Source of the DNA: Chryseobacterium pennipullorum
GTDB lineage: Bacteria; Bacteroidota; Bacteroidia; Flavobacteriales; Weeksellaceae
Length of the DNA: 64,000 nt
Assembly (NCBI RefSeq): GCF_003384725.1
Contig: NZ_QNVV01000025.1
Coordinates: forward strand, 1-64,000
Reading direction: 5' to 3'
Below, in pieces: positions 8,679 through 17,544 of the stretch. Position 1 is the first letter of the stretch; each line of letters starts with the position of its first letter. The notes below the pieces were generated by a model. That model did no database searches, was not told where the DNA came from, and worked only from the letters and a program-made list of their open reading frames with translations. A program made the translations under genes and the position numbers.

Positions 8679-9313
8679 TGAAATATCATTTTTTCCTTTT
8701 ATTCGTCCTATTTTCGGTTTTTGGATTCAGCCAGAAATCGAAAATTGATTTAAAAACGATCGAAAAAGACCTTAAAAATCCTAAGTCTCCGTACAACTAC
8801 GAGAAACTTATTTTTAAATACAAAGGCTATCCGAAATCATTGGACAGCATTGAGGCCCAATACCTGTATTACGGAAGAAACTTTAGTAAAGATAAAGTGA
8901 GAATTTCGGATGAGCGTTTCAAAGGTCTTACAGAAGCTTTTAAGCAAAATAATTTTGAAGACTGCATCAAGCAGGGAAAGGCTTTGTATGATAAGGACCC
9001 TACCAATCTGGACGTCCTGCTTATCCTCCTGAGGGCCTATGATTCCCTGAAAGATGGGACCAACTTTATGCACCACCTGAATCAATTCCGTTCTCTTACT
9101 GAGGGTATGAAAAGTTCCGGTAACGGAACATCAGAATCAACAGCTTATGTCGTCAATTCTGTAGGAGATGAATACATTCTGCTGAATATTCTGAATGTCG
9201 GACAGGATTACACAAGAAGTGCAAGGCCATCCAAAAGCGGTATGGTTGATATTTGGGAAAAAGACGGCCATGCAATCTATATCAGAATACTTTATTTTGA
9301 ACTCATCAATTAA
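8678..9313 (+). CDS. DUF4919 domain secreted protein
   Basis: A 211-residue exported protein matching the DUF4919 pattern: signal peptide (residues 1-18, GFSQ), then IDLKTIEKDLKNPKSPYNYEKLIFKYKG and SLDSIEAQYLYYGRNFSKDKV, and a C-terminal sheet region ending in IYIRILYFELIN. A helical repeat-like middle (FEDCIKQGKALYDKDPTNLDVLLILLRAYD) looks like a single TPR pair. The family function is unknown. The ATG overlaps the hflX stop by one base, which points to coupled translation although a periplasmic protein and a ribosome GTPase have no obvious common job. Followed after 14 bases by the antiporter gene. Confidence 0.8.
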   Translation: MKYHFFLLFVLFSVFGFSQKSKIDLKTIEKDLKNPKSPYNYEKLIFKYKGYPKSLDSIEAQYLYYGRNFSKDKVRISDERFKGLTEAFKQNNFEDCIKQGKALYDKDPTNLDVLLILLRAYDSLKDGTNFMHHLNQFRSLTEGMKSSGNGTSESTAYVVNSVGDEYILLNILNVGQDYTRSARPSKSGMVDIWEKDGHAIYIRILYFELIN

Positions 9314-9327
9314 TTAAAAAATACTTA

Positions 9328-10608
9328 GTGGAGTTATATTATTCATTTTCAGCGTTAATCGTACTAGCATCAATATTTGCCTACCTTAATTACAGATTCT
9401 TAAAGCTTCCAAGCACCATCGGAATTATGGTGATCGCTATTGTGGTTTCCATTTTCCTGGTATTGTTCGGAGAAACGGTTTTGCCGAGAACTTTCGGACA
9501 CCTTCATAACCTGATGAACAGCATCGATTTTACAGAGGTTTTGATGGGAGCTATGCTTAATTTTCTACTCTTTGCGGGGGGAATTCATATTAACATTAAT
9601 GATCTTAAAGAGCAATTCAGGCCCGTATTGATATTTTCTACGGTGGGTGTTGTGATCTCCACTTTTGTTGTAGGATTTGGAATGTTTTACTTATTGCCTT
9701 ATGTAGGGGTAAAACTTCCGTTTATCTACTGCCTTGTATTCGGGGCCCTGATTTCGCCAACCGATCCGGTAGCTGTATTAAGTGTTCTGAAACAGGCCAA
9801 TGTATCCAAGTCTCTGGAAACAAAAGTAGCCGGCGAATCCCTTTTTAATGATGGTATGGCGGTTGTGGTCTTTACAGTGGTTCTTCAGCTGGCGGTGGGA
9901 AAAGAAGTGGATCTTGGTGTTGAAAGTATCGGCCTGCTATTGCTTAAAGAAGCAGGAGGTGGTATTTTACTGGGGGTATTGCTCGGCTGGGTTACTTCCA
10001 GGTTGATGCGTGAAGTAGATGATTATATTATCTCCGTATTGGTTACACTTTCTGTCGTGATGGGAGGGTACCTTATTGCCAGACAAATGCATATTTCAGG
10101 ACCGCTAACCATGGTGGCGGCTGGATTATTTATGGGGAACTTTAACAGAAGCTTCAAAATGAAGTCCGTTACTCAGGATTATCTGATTAAATTCTGGGAA
10201 CTGATTGATGAAATACTTAATGCCGTATTATTCCTGTTCATTGGATTTGAGCTTTTGATGATCAAAGACCTGAAGCATTTTATGATTCCGGGGCTATTGG
10301 CAATCGTAGTTGTTTTACTCGCAAGGTTTATTTCCATTTGGGGACCTACCAAGTTTACCTCGCTCAGGAGGAGCTTCAGTCCACAAACGGTTAAAGTATT
10401 GGTTTGGGGAGGAATTCGTGGTGGAGTTTCCATTGCGCTGGCCATGTCAGTTCCCAAAAGTGAATACAGTGAGATTATTTTGAGTATTACTTACTGTGTT
10501 GTAGTGTTTTCTATTATTGTACAGGGGCTTACCATTGCTAAAGTGGCCAATCCCAAGCAGATTGCTGAAGAAGAGCAGGAAATTGTTGCAACAGAAGAGC
10601 AGTCCTGA
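9328..10608 (+). CDS. Na+/H+ antiporter, CPA1 (NhaP-like) family
   Basis: A 426-residue inner-membrane antiporter exchanging Na+ (or K+) for protons, for pH and salt homeostasis. Roughly 11-12 hydrophobic segments are visible. Family motifs include SPTDPVAVLSVLKQ and GESLFNDGMAVVVF, whose Asp is the ion-binding residue of CPA1 carriers, and WGGIRGGVSIALAMS near the end. The start is a GTG at 9328: no in-frame ATG occurs before the second membrane helix, and GTG gives a complete first helix (MELYYSFSALIVLASIFAY). The cytoplasmic tail is short and acidic (AEEEQEIVATEEQS). It follows DUF4919 by 14 bases and is probably cotranscribed with hflX. Confidence 0.92.
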   Translation: MELYYSFSALIVLASIFAYLNYRFLKLPSTIGIMVIAIVVSIFLVLFGETVLPRTFGHLHNLMNSIDFTEVLMGAMLNFLLFAGGIHININDLKEQFRPVLIFSTVGVVISTFVVGFGMFYLLPYVGVKLPFIYCLVFGALISPTDPVAVLSVLKQANVSKSLETKVAGESLFNDGMAVVVFTVVLQLAVGKEVDLGVESIGLLLLKEAGGGILLGVLLGWVTSRLMREVDDYIISVLVTLSVVMGGYLIARQMHISGPLTMVAAGLFMGNFNRSFKMKSVTQDYLIKFWELIDEILNAVLFLFIGFELLMIKDLKHFMIPGLLAIVVVLLARFISIWGPTKFTSLRRSFSPQTVKVLVWGGIRGGVSIALAMSVPKSEYSEIILSITYCVVVFSIIVQGLTIAKVANPKQIAEEEQEIVATEEQS

Positions 10609-10655
10609 TATCAGGTGACCAAGCAAAAAAATAGATGTAATGAACCGCAGAGCAT

Positions 10656-11375
10656 ATGAGTAGTATTATCAAAGAAATACGGGAAGCGCTGGCTGTTTTA
10701 TCCATTCCGGAAAAAGCAGCATTTTTCCCGAGATTTTTCAAAACCGGAAAAGGGGAATACGGTGAAGGTGATCTGTTTCTGGGAGTAACCGTTCCTGATC
10801 AGAGGTCTGTGGCGAAAGAATACTATTCAAAAATACAGCTGAACGACCTTAGTGTGCTGCTTTCTTCAGAGTATCACGAACACAGGCTTACCGCACTTTT
10901 TATGCTGATTTCAAAATTTGAAAAAACAAAAGATCCGGCTGAAAAAGAGGAAGTCATCGCATTTTACCTTAATCACCTTCCTTATGTCAACAATTGGGAT
11001 CTGGTAGATTCCAGCTGCTATAAAATACTGGGCAGATATGCTTTTGAAAATCAGAAAGATCATCTCCTGAGAGAACTGTCCGAATCTGAACAGATGTGGC
11101 ATAAGAGAATTGCCGTGGTCGGAACCATGCATCATGTGAAAAAAGGATCTTTCTCCCTTACCAAGGAATTGGTAACCCGTAATCTGAAACATCCGCATGA
11201 TCTGATGCATAAGGCTAATGGTTGGCTGCTAAGGGAAATGGGGCGGAAAAATGAAGGCGAACTGATTGCATATCTCAATCAGTATTATAAAGAAATGCCC
11301 AGAATCTGCCTTCGATATGCAATTGAAAAGATTGAAGAGAGCCTTCGTCAGGATTACCTCAAAGGAAGAGTTTAA
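10656..11375 (+). CDS. DNA alkylation repair protein, AlkD-like HEAT repeat
   Basis: A 239-residue cytoplasmic protein of the AlkD/AlkC superfamily, DNA glycosylases made entirely of HEAT-like helical repeats that excise cationic alkylated purines. Landmarks are FFKTGKGEYGEGDLFLGVTVPDQRSVAKEYY near the N-terminus, HEHRLTALFMLISKFEK, NNWDLVDSSCYKILGRY with the conserved W-D-V/L-D motif, and WHKRIAVVGT. The length is usual for the family. It begins 47 bases after the antiporter stop. No other repair gene is near. Substrate range cannot be read from the sequence. Confidence 0.9.
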   Translation: MSSIIKEIREALAVLSIPEKAAFFPRFFKTGKGEYGEGDLFLGVTVPDQRSVAKEYYSKIQLNDLSVLLSSEYHEHRLTALFMLISKFEKTKDPAEKEEVIAFYLNHLPYVNNWDLVDSSCYKILGRYAFENQKDHLLRELSESEQMWHKRIAVVGTMHHVKKGSFSLTKELVTRNLKHPHDLMHKANGWLLREMGRKNEGELIAYLNQYYKEMPRICLRYAIEKIEESLRQDYLKGRV

Positions 11376-11457
11376 AAAAAATATTCAATTAAGGGATCGT
11401 ATTTCCTGTCCTGAAAAAGTAGCGGAAAACAGCTATTTATACTCAAAAAAACAAAGA

Positions 11458-11492
11458 TTGTAAGAATGTAAAGTCAGAATTAAGTAATTTTG
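11458..11492 (+). promoter_or_regulatory. promoter of the DUF4836-like cluster
   Basis: A TTG (11458-11460) and a perfect -7 element TAATTTTG (11485-11492) are separated by 24 bases, near the 17-23 usual for Bacteroidota promoters. The first gene of the cluster starts 17 bases downstream. Confidence 0.5.
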
Positions 11493-11508
11493 TGTTTTAA
11501 ACCCAAGC

Positions 11509-12177
11509 ATGAAAAAAATTCTCCGACTCTGTATTCTGTTTCTTCCCTTATCCATTCTTACCAGTTGTTTCGATATCCTGGACAAAGTCAACGTAAAAGC
11601 TGATGGAACAGGAGAATATACGCTGATTCTCAATGCCAGCAAAAGCAAAACAAGACTGGCTTCCATCGCTAAAATGGAAACCATTAATGGTAAAAAAGTT
11701 CCTAAAAAATTAGAAATTGAAAATAAAATTAATGAGGCAGCGAAGATTTTTAAAGGAACTCCAGGAATCAGCAACGTAAAAACAGCGATGGATTTTGATA
11801 ATTATATCATTAAACTGAGCTGTAGTTTTAATAGAATTGAGAATATCAATACCGGACTGGAGAAACTGAAGACTCAGCATATTCTGGGCAAAATGATTCC
11901 GACGGAGATCTACGGCCAGAACCTTCAAAAAAAGACCTTGACAAGAAATAAAGTCAATACTTTCAAAACAGATTATGATAAAATGAGCAAGGCTGACAAA
12001 GAGGTGTTTAATGGAGCCAGATATACCTCGGTCATGCAGTTTGAAAACGCGGTAAAATCTCAGACAAATACTTCTTATCTTCTTTCCCCTAATAAAAAAG
12101 CGCTCAAGCTGGAAGCTGATATTTTAGATCTGATTCTTCAGAAAAAGCAAATACAAAACACGATCACTTTTCAATAA
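11509..12177 (+). CDS. hypothetical lipoprotein, first gene of the DUF4836-like cluster
   Basis: Not recognised. A 222-residue predicted lipoprotein with a signal peptide ending in the lipobox ILTSCFD. The mature part opens with VNVKADGTGEYTLILNASKSK, a beta-rich stretch seen in many Bacteroidota lipoproteins, then a Lys-rich helical region with KLEIENKINEAAKIFKGTPGISNVKTAMD and a second sheet region. The C-terminus is again helical and Lys-rich. It is followed after 7 bases by the 673-residue secreted protein and shares its promoter. I infer that the three gene products act together in the periplasm or outer membrane, but no activity can be assigned. Confidence 0.65.
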   Translation: MKKILRLCILFLPLSILTSCFDILDKVNVKADGTGEYTLILNASKSKTRLASIAKMETINGKKVPKKLEIENKINEAAKIFKGTPGISNVKTAMDFDNYIIKLSCSFNRIENINTGLEKLKTQHILGKMIPTEIYGQNLQKKTLTRNKVNTFKTDYDKMSKADKEVFNGARYTSVMQFENAVKSQTNTSYLLSPNKKALKLEADILDLILQKKQIQNTITFQ

Positions 12178-12184
12178 ATCAACC

Positions 12185-14206
12185 ATGAAACCAATCATAT
12201 TAAAAGCACAAAAAATTATATTCCTGATCTTTGGCTGCACGCTTGTTCTTGCACAAAACAGCATGAAGGTTCCCCAGGATGCCGTATTTTATATGGAAAT
12301 CAACGGAAAACAGCTGAACAACAAAATCAACTGGAATAAACTTAATCCGTTGTTGCATGAACTCAGTAAAAAAAGTAAGGAGAAACCGTCATGGACGGAT
12401 TATTCTAAAACCGGAATTAAGTATGATGCTGTGCAGTATCACTATGCCAGCTTTAATGATTCTATTAAAACATACAACACGCATTTTATAATCGATAATC
12501 AGGAAAAATTCAGAGAGTTCATCAATTCGGTTAAGAAAAAAGGACTGGAAATTTCCAGGAAAACCAATTATTCTTACGTTGATATCGATGACGATATCTT
12601 TGTGGCCTGGAATGGAAGCCGTGCTTTTCTTAGTATGGTTAGCTACACAAAACCTTATAAAGATGTATGGGCTGAAGAAGCGGTGACCGACAGTACAGCG
12701 GTAATGGCAGACAGCAATGAAGCAGTATCTGTGGATTCGGTATATGCCGACGAAGCTGAAAAACCATTCGATTATAAAGAAGAAATAAAAATTCTTAGAG
12801 AAGATATTAAGTACCTGAGAGAGCAAATTAAAGATAATAATCAGCAGATTGTCAAAATACAGAAAGATATCAAATATCTGGAAAAGCACCATCAGTATCC
12901 GAAAGTAAAGGAAAGTCCTGAATCCTTACAAGAAGAAGAGGAAAATATCGCTAGGATAGAAAAGGAGAATGAAGAAGCTGAAAAGGCTTATCAGAAAGAA
13001 CAGGACTCTATCCGCATTGAGAATTTTAAAGTTGTGAAAAAGTATGTAGAAGATCGGTTCGATCAATATTTCAGCTCCAATCTGGAAGTTGAAGCTTCCA
13101 AAGAGATGACCGCCTTCCGGGATGCTAGTTCTGATGTTTTTGTTCATATGGATTATGGAAGGATTGTGAATGACGGTATTTATGGTAAAATGGTGAATCG
13201 TTATGACTTTGCACAGGTTTTTCAGAACGTGTACAACTCAAACTATGCCTATAATCTTTATTTTGATAAAGACAAAGTACGGCTGATCAATAATTATCAG
13301 CACAAAAATGCTGATATTCAGAGAAATATATCTTCAGTTTATAAAGGAAAGAAAAATAAAAAGCTGCTGGAACTGATCAGTGAAAAAAGTGTTGGATACT
13401 ATGCCCTCAATGTAAACGGGGCCAAATGTTTTGATGTACTGTACAGCCTTCTTCAGGATTCCGGGGAAAGTAAGTATAAAAAGGAGATGGAACTTATTAT
13501 GGAGACAACGAAAATTGTTCTGGATGAAGAAGCTATTGCCAGAATTGCACCTGGAAACGGAATATTTGTTTTAAATGAGCTGAAGTCTAAAAAAGTAGAG
13601 TATACTGACTATGAATATGATGATGAATACAATGAAAAAGAAGTGAAAAAAACTAAAGATATTGCTGTTCCCAACTTTACTTTTGCATTCGCAACGGAAA
13701 ACGAGGGGTATTGGAACCGGATTTTTACTCTGTTGACGACCAATAAAAAGCTTGGAAAAAAGTTCACGAAAAAAGGAAGCTTTTATACGTTTAAGGACGA
13801 GAACAGTAAAGGATACCTGGATGAGATCTACTTTACGGTGAAAGACGGTATCGTTTATCTCATGAGTTCTACAGACAATATCCTGCCTGGATCCCAATCT
13901 GAAGTTTCCAGAAAATGGGCAAAAGATTCAGCTAAATATCCTTTATCCGGAAGGCTGGATCTTCAAAAGCTGTTAACGGGTCTGGAGAAAGAATTCAAAA
14001 GTCCTTCAGAAAGAAAGACATTGGATATCGTCAGAAAAAATGTGGGCGAACTGTATTATAAAACGGAAGTAAAAGGGGAGAGTATCCAGACCGAAATGGA
14101 TTATAAAATCAAAGAGGGCTCTGAAAACAGCCTGATGTACTTCTTTGATTTATTTGATCAGATTTTCAAAACTAAAGAAGCCGAAAAGAAACCGCAAATA
14201 TTGTAA
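12185..14206 (+). CDS. DUF4836-like secreted protein with a long coiled coil
   Basis: A 673-residue exported protein of unknown function. After a signal peptide (about 1-23) the domain begins MKVPQDAVFYMEINGKQL, the pattern of DUF4836 proteins of Bacteroidota. Residues about 200-290 are a long charged coiled coil (EEIKILREDIKYLREQIKDN and following). A later segment, YEYDDEYNEKEVKKTKD followed by AVPNFTFAF, matches SYGYDDDFNEIEKKTIQ followed by VQPNYIFDL in the next gene, so the two are diverged paralogues. There is no sorting domain or C-terminal anchor. Its stop codon abuts the ATG of the next gene. The DUF4836 label is by resemblance, not a search. Confidence 0.65.
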   Translation: MKPIILKAQKIIFLIFGCTLVLAQNSMKVPQDAVFYMEINGKQLNNKINWNKLNPLLHELSKKSKEKPSWTDYSKTGIKYDAVQYHYASFNDSIKTYNTHFIIDNQEKFREFINSVKKKGLEISRKTNYSYVDIDDDIFVAWNGSRAFLSMVSYTKPYKDVWAEEAVTDSTAVMADSNEAVSVDSVYADEAEKPFDYKEEIKILREDIKYLREQIKDNNQQIVKIQKDIKYLEKHHQYPKVKESPESLQEEEENIARIEKENEEAEKAYQKEQDSIRIENFKVVKKYVEDRFDQYFSSNLEVEASKEMTAFRDASSDVFVHMDYGRIVNDGIYGKMVNRYDFAQVFQNVYNSNYAYNLYFDKDKVRLINNYQHKNADIQRNISSVYKGKKNKKLLELISEKSVGYYALNVNGAKCFDVLYSLLQDSGESKYKKEMELIMETTKIVLDEEAIARIAPGNGIFVLNELKSKKVEYTDYEYDDEYNEKEVKKTKDIAVPNFTFAFATENEGYWNRIFTLLTTNKKLGKKFTKKGSFYTFKDENSKGYLDEIYFTVKDGIVYLMSSTDNILPGSQSEVSRKWAKDSAKYPLSGRLDLQKLLTGLEKEFKSPSERKTLDIVRKNVGELYYKTEVKGESIQTEMDYKIKEGSENSLMYFFDLFDQIFKTKEAEKKPQIL

Positions 14207-15439
14207 ATGAGCAAGAGGAAGATAATTGTCCCGTTGATTATAGTACTGGCCGCAGTAGTGTATTTCCTGTTTTTTCATAAAGATAAAACCTTGAAATTTA
14301 TTCCTGAAAATGCAGATGCGGTTGTTGTAATTGATATAAAGAAACTGACGAGGCAATATATCTTCAGCCTGGCAACACATCCTTCGCGGTGGTCGGCAGG
14401 CAGTGATAAAAATAAAAATGCTGTTTCGCTGAAGGATTCAGGAATCAGAGTTCCGGATTTTTTGCAGGTTTTTCATCTTAAAGATACGCATTTCTCTCAA
14501 TGGTATAGTGTTCTGGAACTTAAAGACCGTGAAAAGTTCATTACCTTCTTAAAAAAGAATAAATTTGAATATCAAGGCAGTAATCGTTTTCAGAATGGTG
14601 AAATTTTTATTGTGCTGGACGGTAAATACTGTATTCTTGGAACTTCCGGCTTTGCTTTTGAAGACATAAGACAGCACCTTCTACAGGGCTCAAACCGGAT
14701 GATACATGCAAGTCAGCTGATGGGTGCTACTGTGGGTAGCCTCTCTTTCATATCCGGGAAGAAGATCCAGAGCTTTTCAATTGAATTAAAAGATAACGCA
14801 ATTGAAATTAAAAGCCCCTTCAAAAAGGTTCCGCCTCAATTGTCAGCCGGTTTGGAACAGAGAAATCATTTCCTGGAAATGGAACTGGATGCGGAAAATA
14901 TAAAAAAAGGATCCCGTTTTTTCAGTAAAAATCTGATTGATTCCTCACAGATTACTTACTTCAAAGCGACTGCTGATCTGGAACAGATAAATGATACCAT
15001 CATCAGTTATGGTTATGATGACGATTTTAATGAAATCGAAAAAAAGACCATTCAAAAGATTGTTCAGCCCAACTATATTTTTGATCTTGAAAGCAGAGAT
15101 CCTGACAGAACATGGGACTATTTCCAGACTAAGAAATGGATCAATGCCCGGAATGAATTCACGGTAATTCCTTTCCAGCCCAATACTATCATAAGAAAAA
15201 GCCAGGGCCTCATCATAAAATCTCTGGGGAGGCCTGTTTCTGTTACGGCCGGGTTAAAAGAAAATTATATCTTTATCAAAAATTCCCCTTTGCTCCTTTC
15301 ATCCTTTAAAAGCCTTAGTGAAGCAGAAAAGAAAATGCTTGCGGACATCGATTTTATAACTTATAGAAACCAGGCAGAATACTATGGGTTGAAAATACAG
15401 GTAAAAGAGGGAAATCTTCCATTGATTTTAAGATGGTAA
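14207..15439 (+). CDS. membrane-anchored DUF4836-like paralogue
   Basis: A 410-residue protein with one N-terminal membrane helix (residues about 5-22, IIVPLIIVLAAVVYFLFF) that likely anchors it with the bulk in the periplasm. The body starts LKFIPENADAVVVIDIKKL, as in DUF4836, and shares the YxYDDxxNExE...KKT...PN(F/Y) block with the preceding gene, but it lacks that protein's coiled coil. Its ATG directly follows the stop of the preceding gene, a strong sign of coupled expression. A secreted and an anchored form of one fold side by side suggests partner proteins, which is inference. Confidence 0.65.
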   Translation: MSKRKIIVPLIIVLAAVVYFLFFHKDKTLKFIPENADAVVVIDIKKLTRQYIFSLATHPSRWSAGSDKNKNAVSLKDSGIRVPDFLQVFHLKDTHFSQWYSVLELKDREKFITFLKKNKFEYQGSNRFQNGEIFIVLDGKYCILGTSGFAFEDIRQHLLQGSNRMIHASQLMGATVGSLSFISGKKIQSFSIELKDNAIEIKSPFKKVPPQLSAGLEQRNHFLEMELDAENIKKGSRFFSKNLIDSSQITYFKATADLEQINDTIISYGYDDDFNEIEKKTIQKIVQPNYIFDLESRDPDRTWDYFQTKKWINARNEFTVIPFQPNTIIRKSQGLIIKSLGRPVSVTAGLKENYIFIKNSPLLLSSFKSLSEAEKKMLADIDFITYRNQAEYYGLKIQVKEGNLPLILRW

Positions 15440-15469
15440 CCATGGAAACCATAAAAATGTATATTATTG

Positions 15470-15808
15470 ATGGCTCCTTCAGACATTGCACTTCTTAAGA
15501 CCTTTACGCATTATTTTTTGCATCTGGTTTTTCCCGTTTTTATCTCATTGGTTTTTTTTCGTAAAAACTGGAAGAAAGCCTATCTGATTATGTTGGCAAC
15601 AATGCTTGTTGATGTAGATCATTTATTTGCCAATCCTATATTTGATCCGTCAAGAAACAGCATAGGATTTCATTTTTTTCACTCTTATTATGCCATTGCG
15701 GTGTATTTTTTGCTGCTCTTTTGTAAAGGGAACATCAGAATTGTAGCGGTAGGACTTCTTTTTCATATGTTAACTGATTTTCAGGACTTTAATTTCTGGT
15801 GTCATTAA
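15470..15808 (+). CDS. small polytopic membrane protein (DUF6122-like)
   Basis: A 112-residue integral membrane protein. I took the ATG at 15470 over a TTG one codon upstream. Three to four hydrophobic segments carry conserved polar residues in a metal-site-like pattern: TFTHYFLH, MLVDVDHLFANP, FHFFHSYYA and FHMLTDFQDF. This His/Asp arrangement resembles the YdjM/DUF457 family of membrane-embedded putative metal-dependent hydrolases, and I believe the group is catalogued as DUF6122. Function is unknown. It follows the DUF4836-like cluster by about 30 bases and may be its last gene. Confidence 0.65.
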   Translation: MAPSDIALLKTFTHYFLHLVFPVFISLVFFRKNWKKAYLIMLATMLVDVDHLFANPIFDPSRNSIGFHFFHSYYAIAVYFLLLFCKGNIRIVAVGLLFHMLTDFQDFNFWCH

Positions 15809-15874
15809 AATATTATTAATATTTTCTTTTAATATTTCAAATCGTATAGATTTTTTGTATTTTGTAGTCACGAT

Positions 15875-16945
15875 ATGAGACTTAAAGAATTTTTACATTA
15901 CACGTATATTTTTCCTGTCCTGGCGGTGGGGTACTATTTTTCCGGTCTTATGGGAACCGGTGTTGTTAATGATATTATTGCGGGCATTTTGTTGATTGGG
16001 AGTGTTTTATCGGCAGTACATCATGCAGAAATGGTCGCTCATAAAGTCGGCGAACCTTTTGGAACAATCATCCTTGCCCTTTGTATTACGATTATTGAAG
16101 TAGCGTTAATCATCTCACTGATGGTTGCCGGCGGAGATCAGGCGATCACGCTGGCCAGAGATACCGTTTTTGCCGCTGTTATGCTTATTCTTAATGGTAT
16201 TTTGGGGATCTGTATATTGGTAGGTGGCGTTAAATATCATGAACAGTTCTTTGCAAGAACTTCCGCTACAACCTATTTGGTGAGTACGGTCTCCATTCTT
16301 ATTCTTACCCTGGTTCTTCCCAACTTTACATCGAGCGTCAACGGACCGTTCTACAACCAGGCACAGCTTATTTTTGTATCCATTGCCTGTCTGGTCATTT
16401 ACGGTGTTTTCCTGATGGTACAGACGGTGAGGCACAGAAGCTATTTTATCGTTCCCGATGAACATCCTGAAGAACATTATATTCCCACATTAACGAAAAC
16501 CCTGATCAGTTTTGGCTTTTTAGTCGTTTGCCTGGTTATTGTTGTTTTGATGGCCAAAGGACTATCGGATACAATTGAAGGAATGGTGCAGAGTGTAGGT
16601 GCCCCTAAATCTTTAGTGGGAGTAATCATTGCTGCTGTTGTTCTGCTTCCCGAGGGGGTTGCAGCGATACGTGCCGCAAGAGCCAATCAAATCCAATCCA
16701 GCTTAAATCTTGCGTTGGGTTCAGCACTGGCAAGTATCGGCTTGACGATTCCTGCAGTCTCTGTGGTGTGTATTACTTATGATATTCCACTGGTTCTGGG
16801 ATTGGATAAAAAAGATATTATTTTACTCTCTTTATCAGTGTTTATCGTCATGCTGTCATTAAGCAGAGGAAAGACGAATGTATTGTATGGTACTGTTCTT
16901 CTGGTCAACCTGGCAGCGTATATTTTTACCGTAATTGTTCCATAA
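15875..16945 (+). CDS. Ca2+(Na+)/H+ antiporter, ChaA type
   Basis: A 356-residue inner-membrane cation/proton exchanger of the CaCA superfamily. Eleven or so membrane helices are visible. The two inverted-repeat motifs that carry the transport Glu are present: GEPFGTIILALCITIIEVALI in the first half and LLPEGVAAIRAARANQIQSSLNLALGSALASIGLTIP in the second. This matches the ChaA family used for calcium efflux and for Na+/K+ tolerance at alkaline pH. The central cytoplasmic loop (VRHRSYFIVPDEHPEEHY) is acidic and His-rich. It converges on the truncated haemoglobin gene, with a perfect hairpin between the two. Confidence 0.9.
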   Translation: MRLKEFLHYTYIFPVLAVGYYFSGLMGTGVVNDIIAGILLIGSVLSAVHHAEMVAHKVGEPFGTIILALCITIIEVALIISLMVAGGDQAITLARDTVFAAVMLILNGILGICILVGGVKYHEQFFARTSATTYLVSTVSILILTLVLPNFTSSVNGPFYNQAQLIFVSIACLVIYGVFLMVQTVRHRSYFIVPDEHPEEHYIPTLTKTLISFGFLVVCLVIVVLMAKGLSDTIEGMVQSVGAPKSLVGVIIAAVVLLPEGVAAIRAARANQIQSSLNLALGSALASIGLTIPAVSVVCITYDIPLVLGLDKKDIILLSLSVFIVMLSLSRGKTNVLYGTVLLVNLAAYIFTVIVP

Positions 16946-16969
16946 AAAACCTTAAAAGATCACTGAAAC

Positions 16970-16989
16970 TCTGGCACGGAAGTGCCAGA
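16970..16989. other. perfect 8-bp hairpin between convergent genes
   Basis: TCTGGCAC and GTGCCAGA pair perfectly around a GGAA loop (a GNRA-type tetraloop on the plus RNA). Neither strand has a clear T tract after it, so it is an mRNA 3'-end stabiliser or a weak terminator rather than a classical one. Confidence 0.5.
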
Positions 16990-17003
16990 CAAGCTTCAAT
17001 TGG

Positions 17004-17384
17004 CTACAGTCTTCTGGCGAGCTCCATTTTGAATGCCATTAACTTGGCAATATTTTCTGATTTATAAATTGCCATATCGGCATTTTCTCCCACGAAGTGT
17101 TCTTCAATGGTTGTTCTCCAAAGCTCCAGCCACCGGTCAAAGTGTTTCTGTTCCATAGCCTGTTTTTCATTGATCGGAAAATGGACGCCCATAGGATTTC
17201 CCTTATAAGTCATCTGGCCAAAAAGTACAGACTCCCAAAAAGAATACATTTTCGGCAGGTGCTGGTCCCAGTCTACTTTAGCAATATCATTAAAAAAGAA
17301 TCCGATGGTTTCATCCTTAACGACTTTTGCATAAAATTGGTTCACCAGATATTCTATATCCTCTCTCGATTCAAGCTTTTTCAT
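17004..17384 (-). CDS. group III truncated haemoglobin
   Basis: A 126-residue cytoplasmic haem protein of the 2-over-2 globin family, group III. Visible landmarks are the N-terminal LVNQFYAKVVKDETIGFFFNDIAKVDWDQHLPKMYSFWESVLFG (helices B to E, with FW next to the distal site) and HFPINEKQAMEQKHFDRWLELWRTTI (proximal His in the HFDRW segment). Group III globins bind O2 and NO and are usually linked to nitrosative or oxygen stress; the exact role is unsettled. It is a monocistronic unit convergent with the ChaA-type antiporter and divergent from the K+ channel. Confidence 0.92.
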   Translation of the reverse strand: MKKLESREDIEYLVNQFYAKVVKDETIGFFFNDIAKVDWDQHLPKMYSFWESVLFGQMTYKGNPMGVHFPINEKQAMEQKHFDRWLELWRTTIEEHFVGENADMAIYKSENIAKLMAFKMELARRL

Positions 17385-17429
17385 CTTTCAAATGTACAGC
17401 AAAATCAGATGAGATGATAAAACATTCCA

Positions 17430-17464
17430 TTGATAAAATTCATGAAAACAATATTTTATCTTTG
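17430..17464 (+). promoter_or_regulatory. promoter of the Kir-type channel gene
   Basis: A TTG (17430-17432) and a perfect -7 element TATCTTTG (17457-17464), 24 bases apart. The coding region starts about 80 bases further on, leaving a leader without visible structure. Confidence 0.5.
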
Positions 17465-17544
17465 TGCTTCAGATATTAAGAAAGAGATCATGTAAAACAG
17501 GTACTCCTTATAACTGAACAGAATAGCTAACTAATGATATCAAA

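Noticed and set aside
16970-16989. Hairpin between ChaA and the haemoglobin gene as a Rho-independent terminator
   Set aside because: No T tract on either strand, so listed as a plain hairpin.
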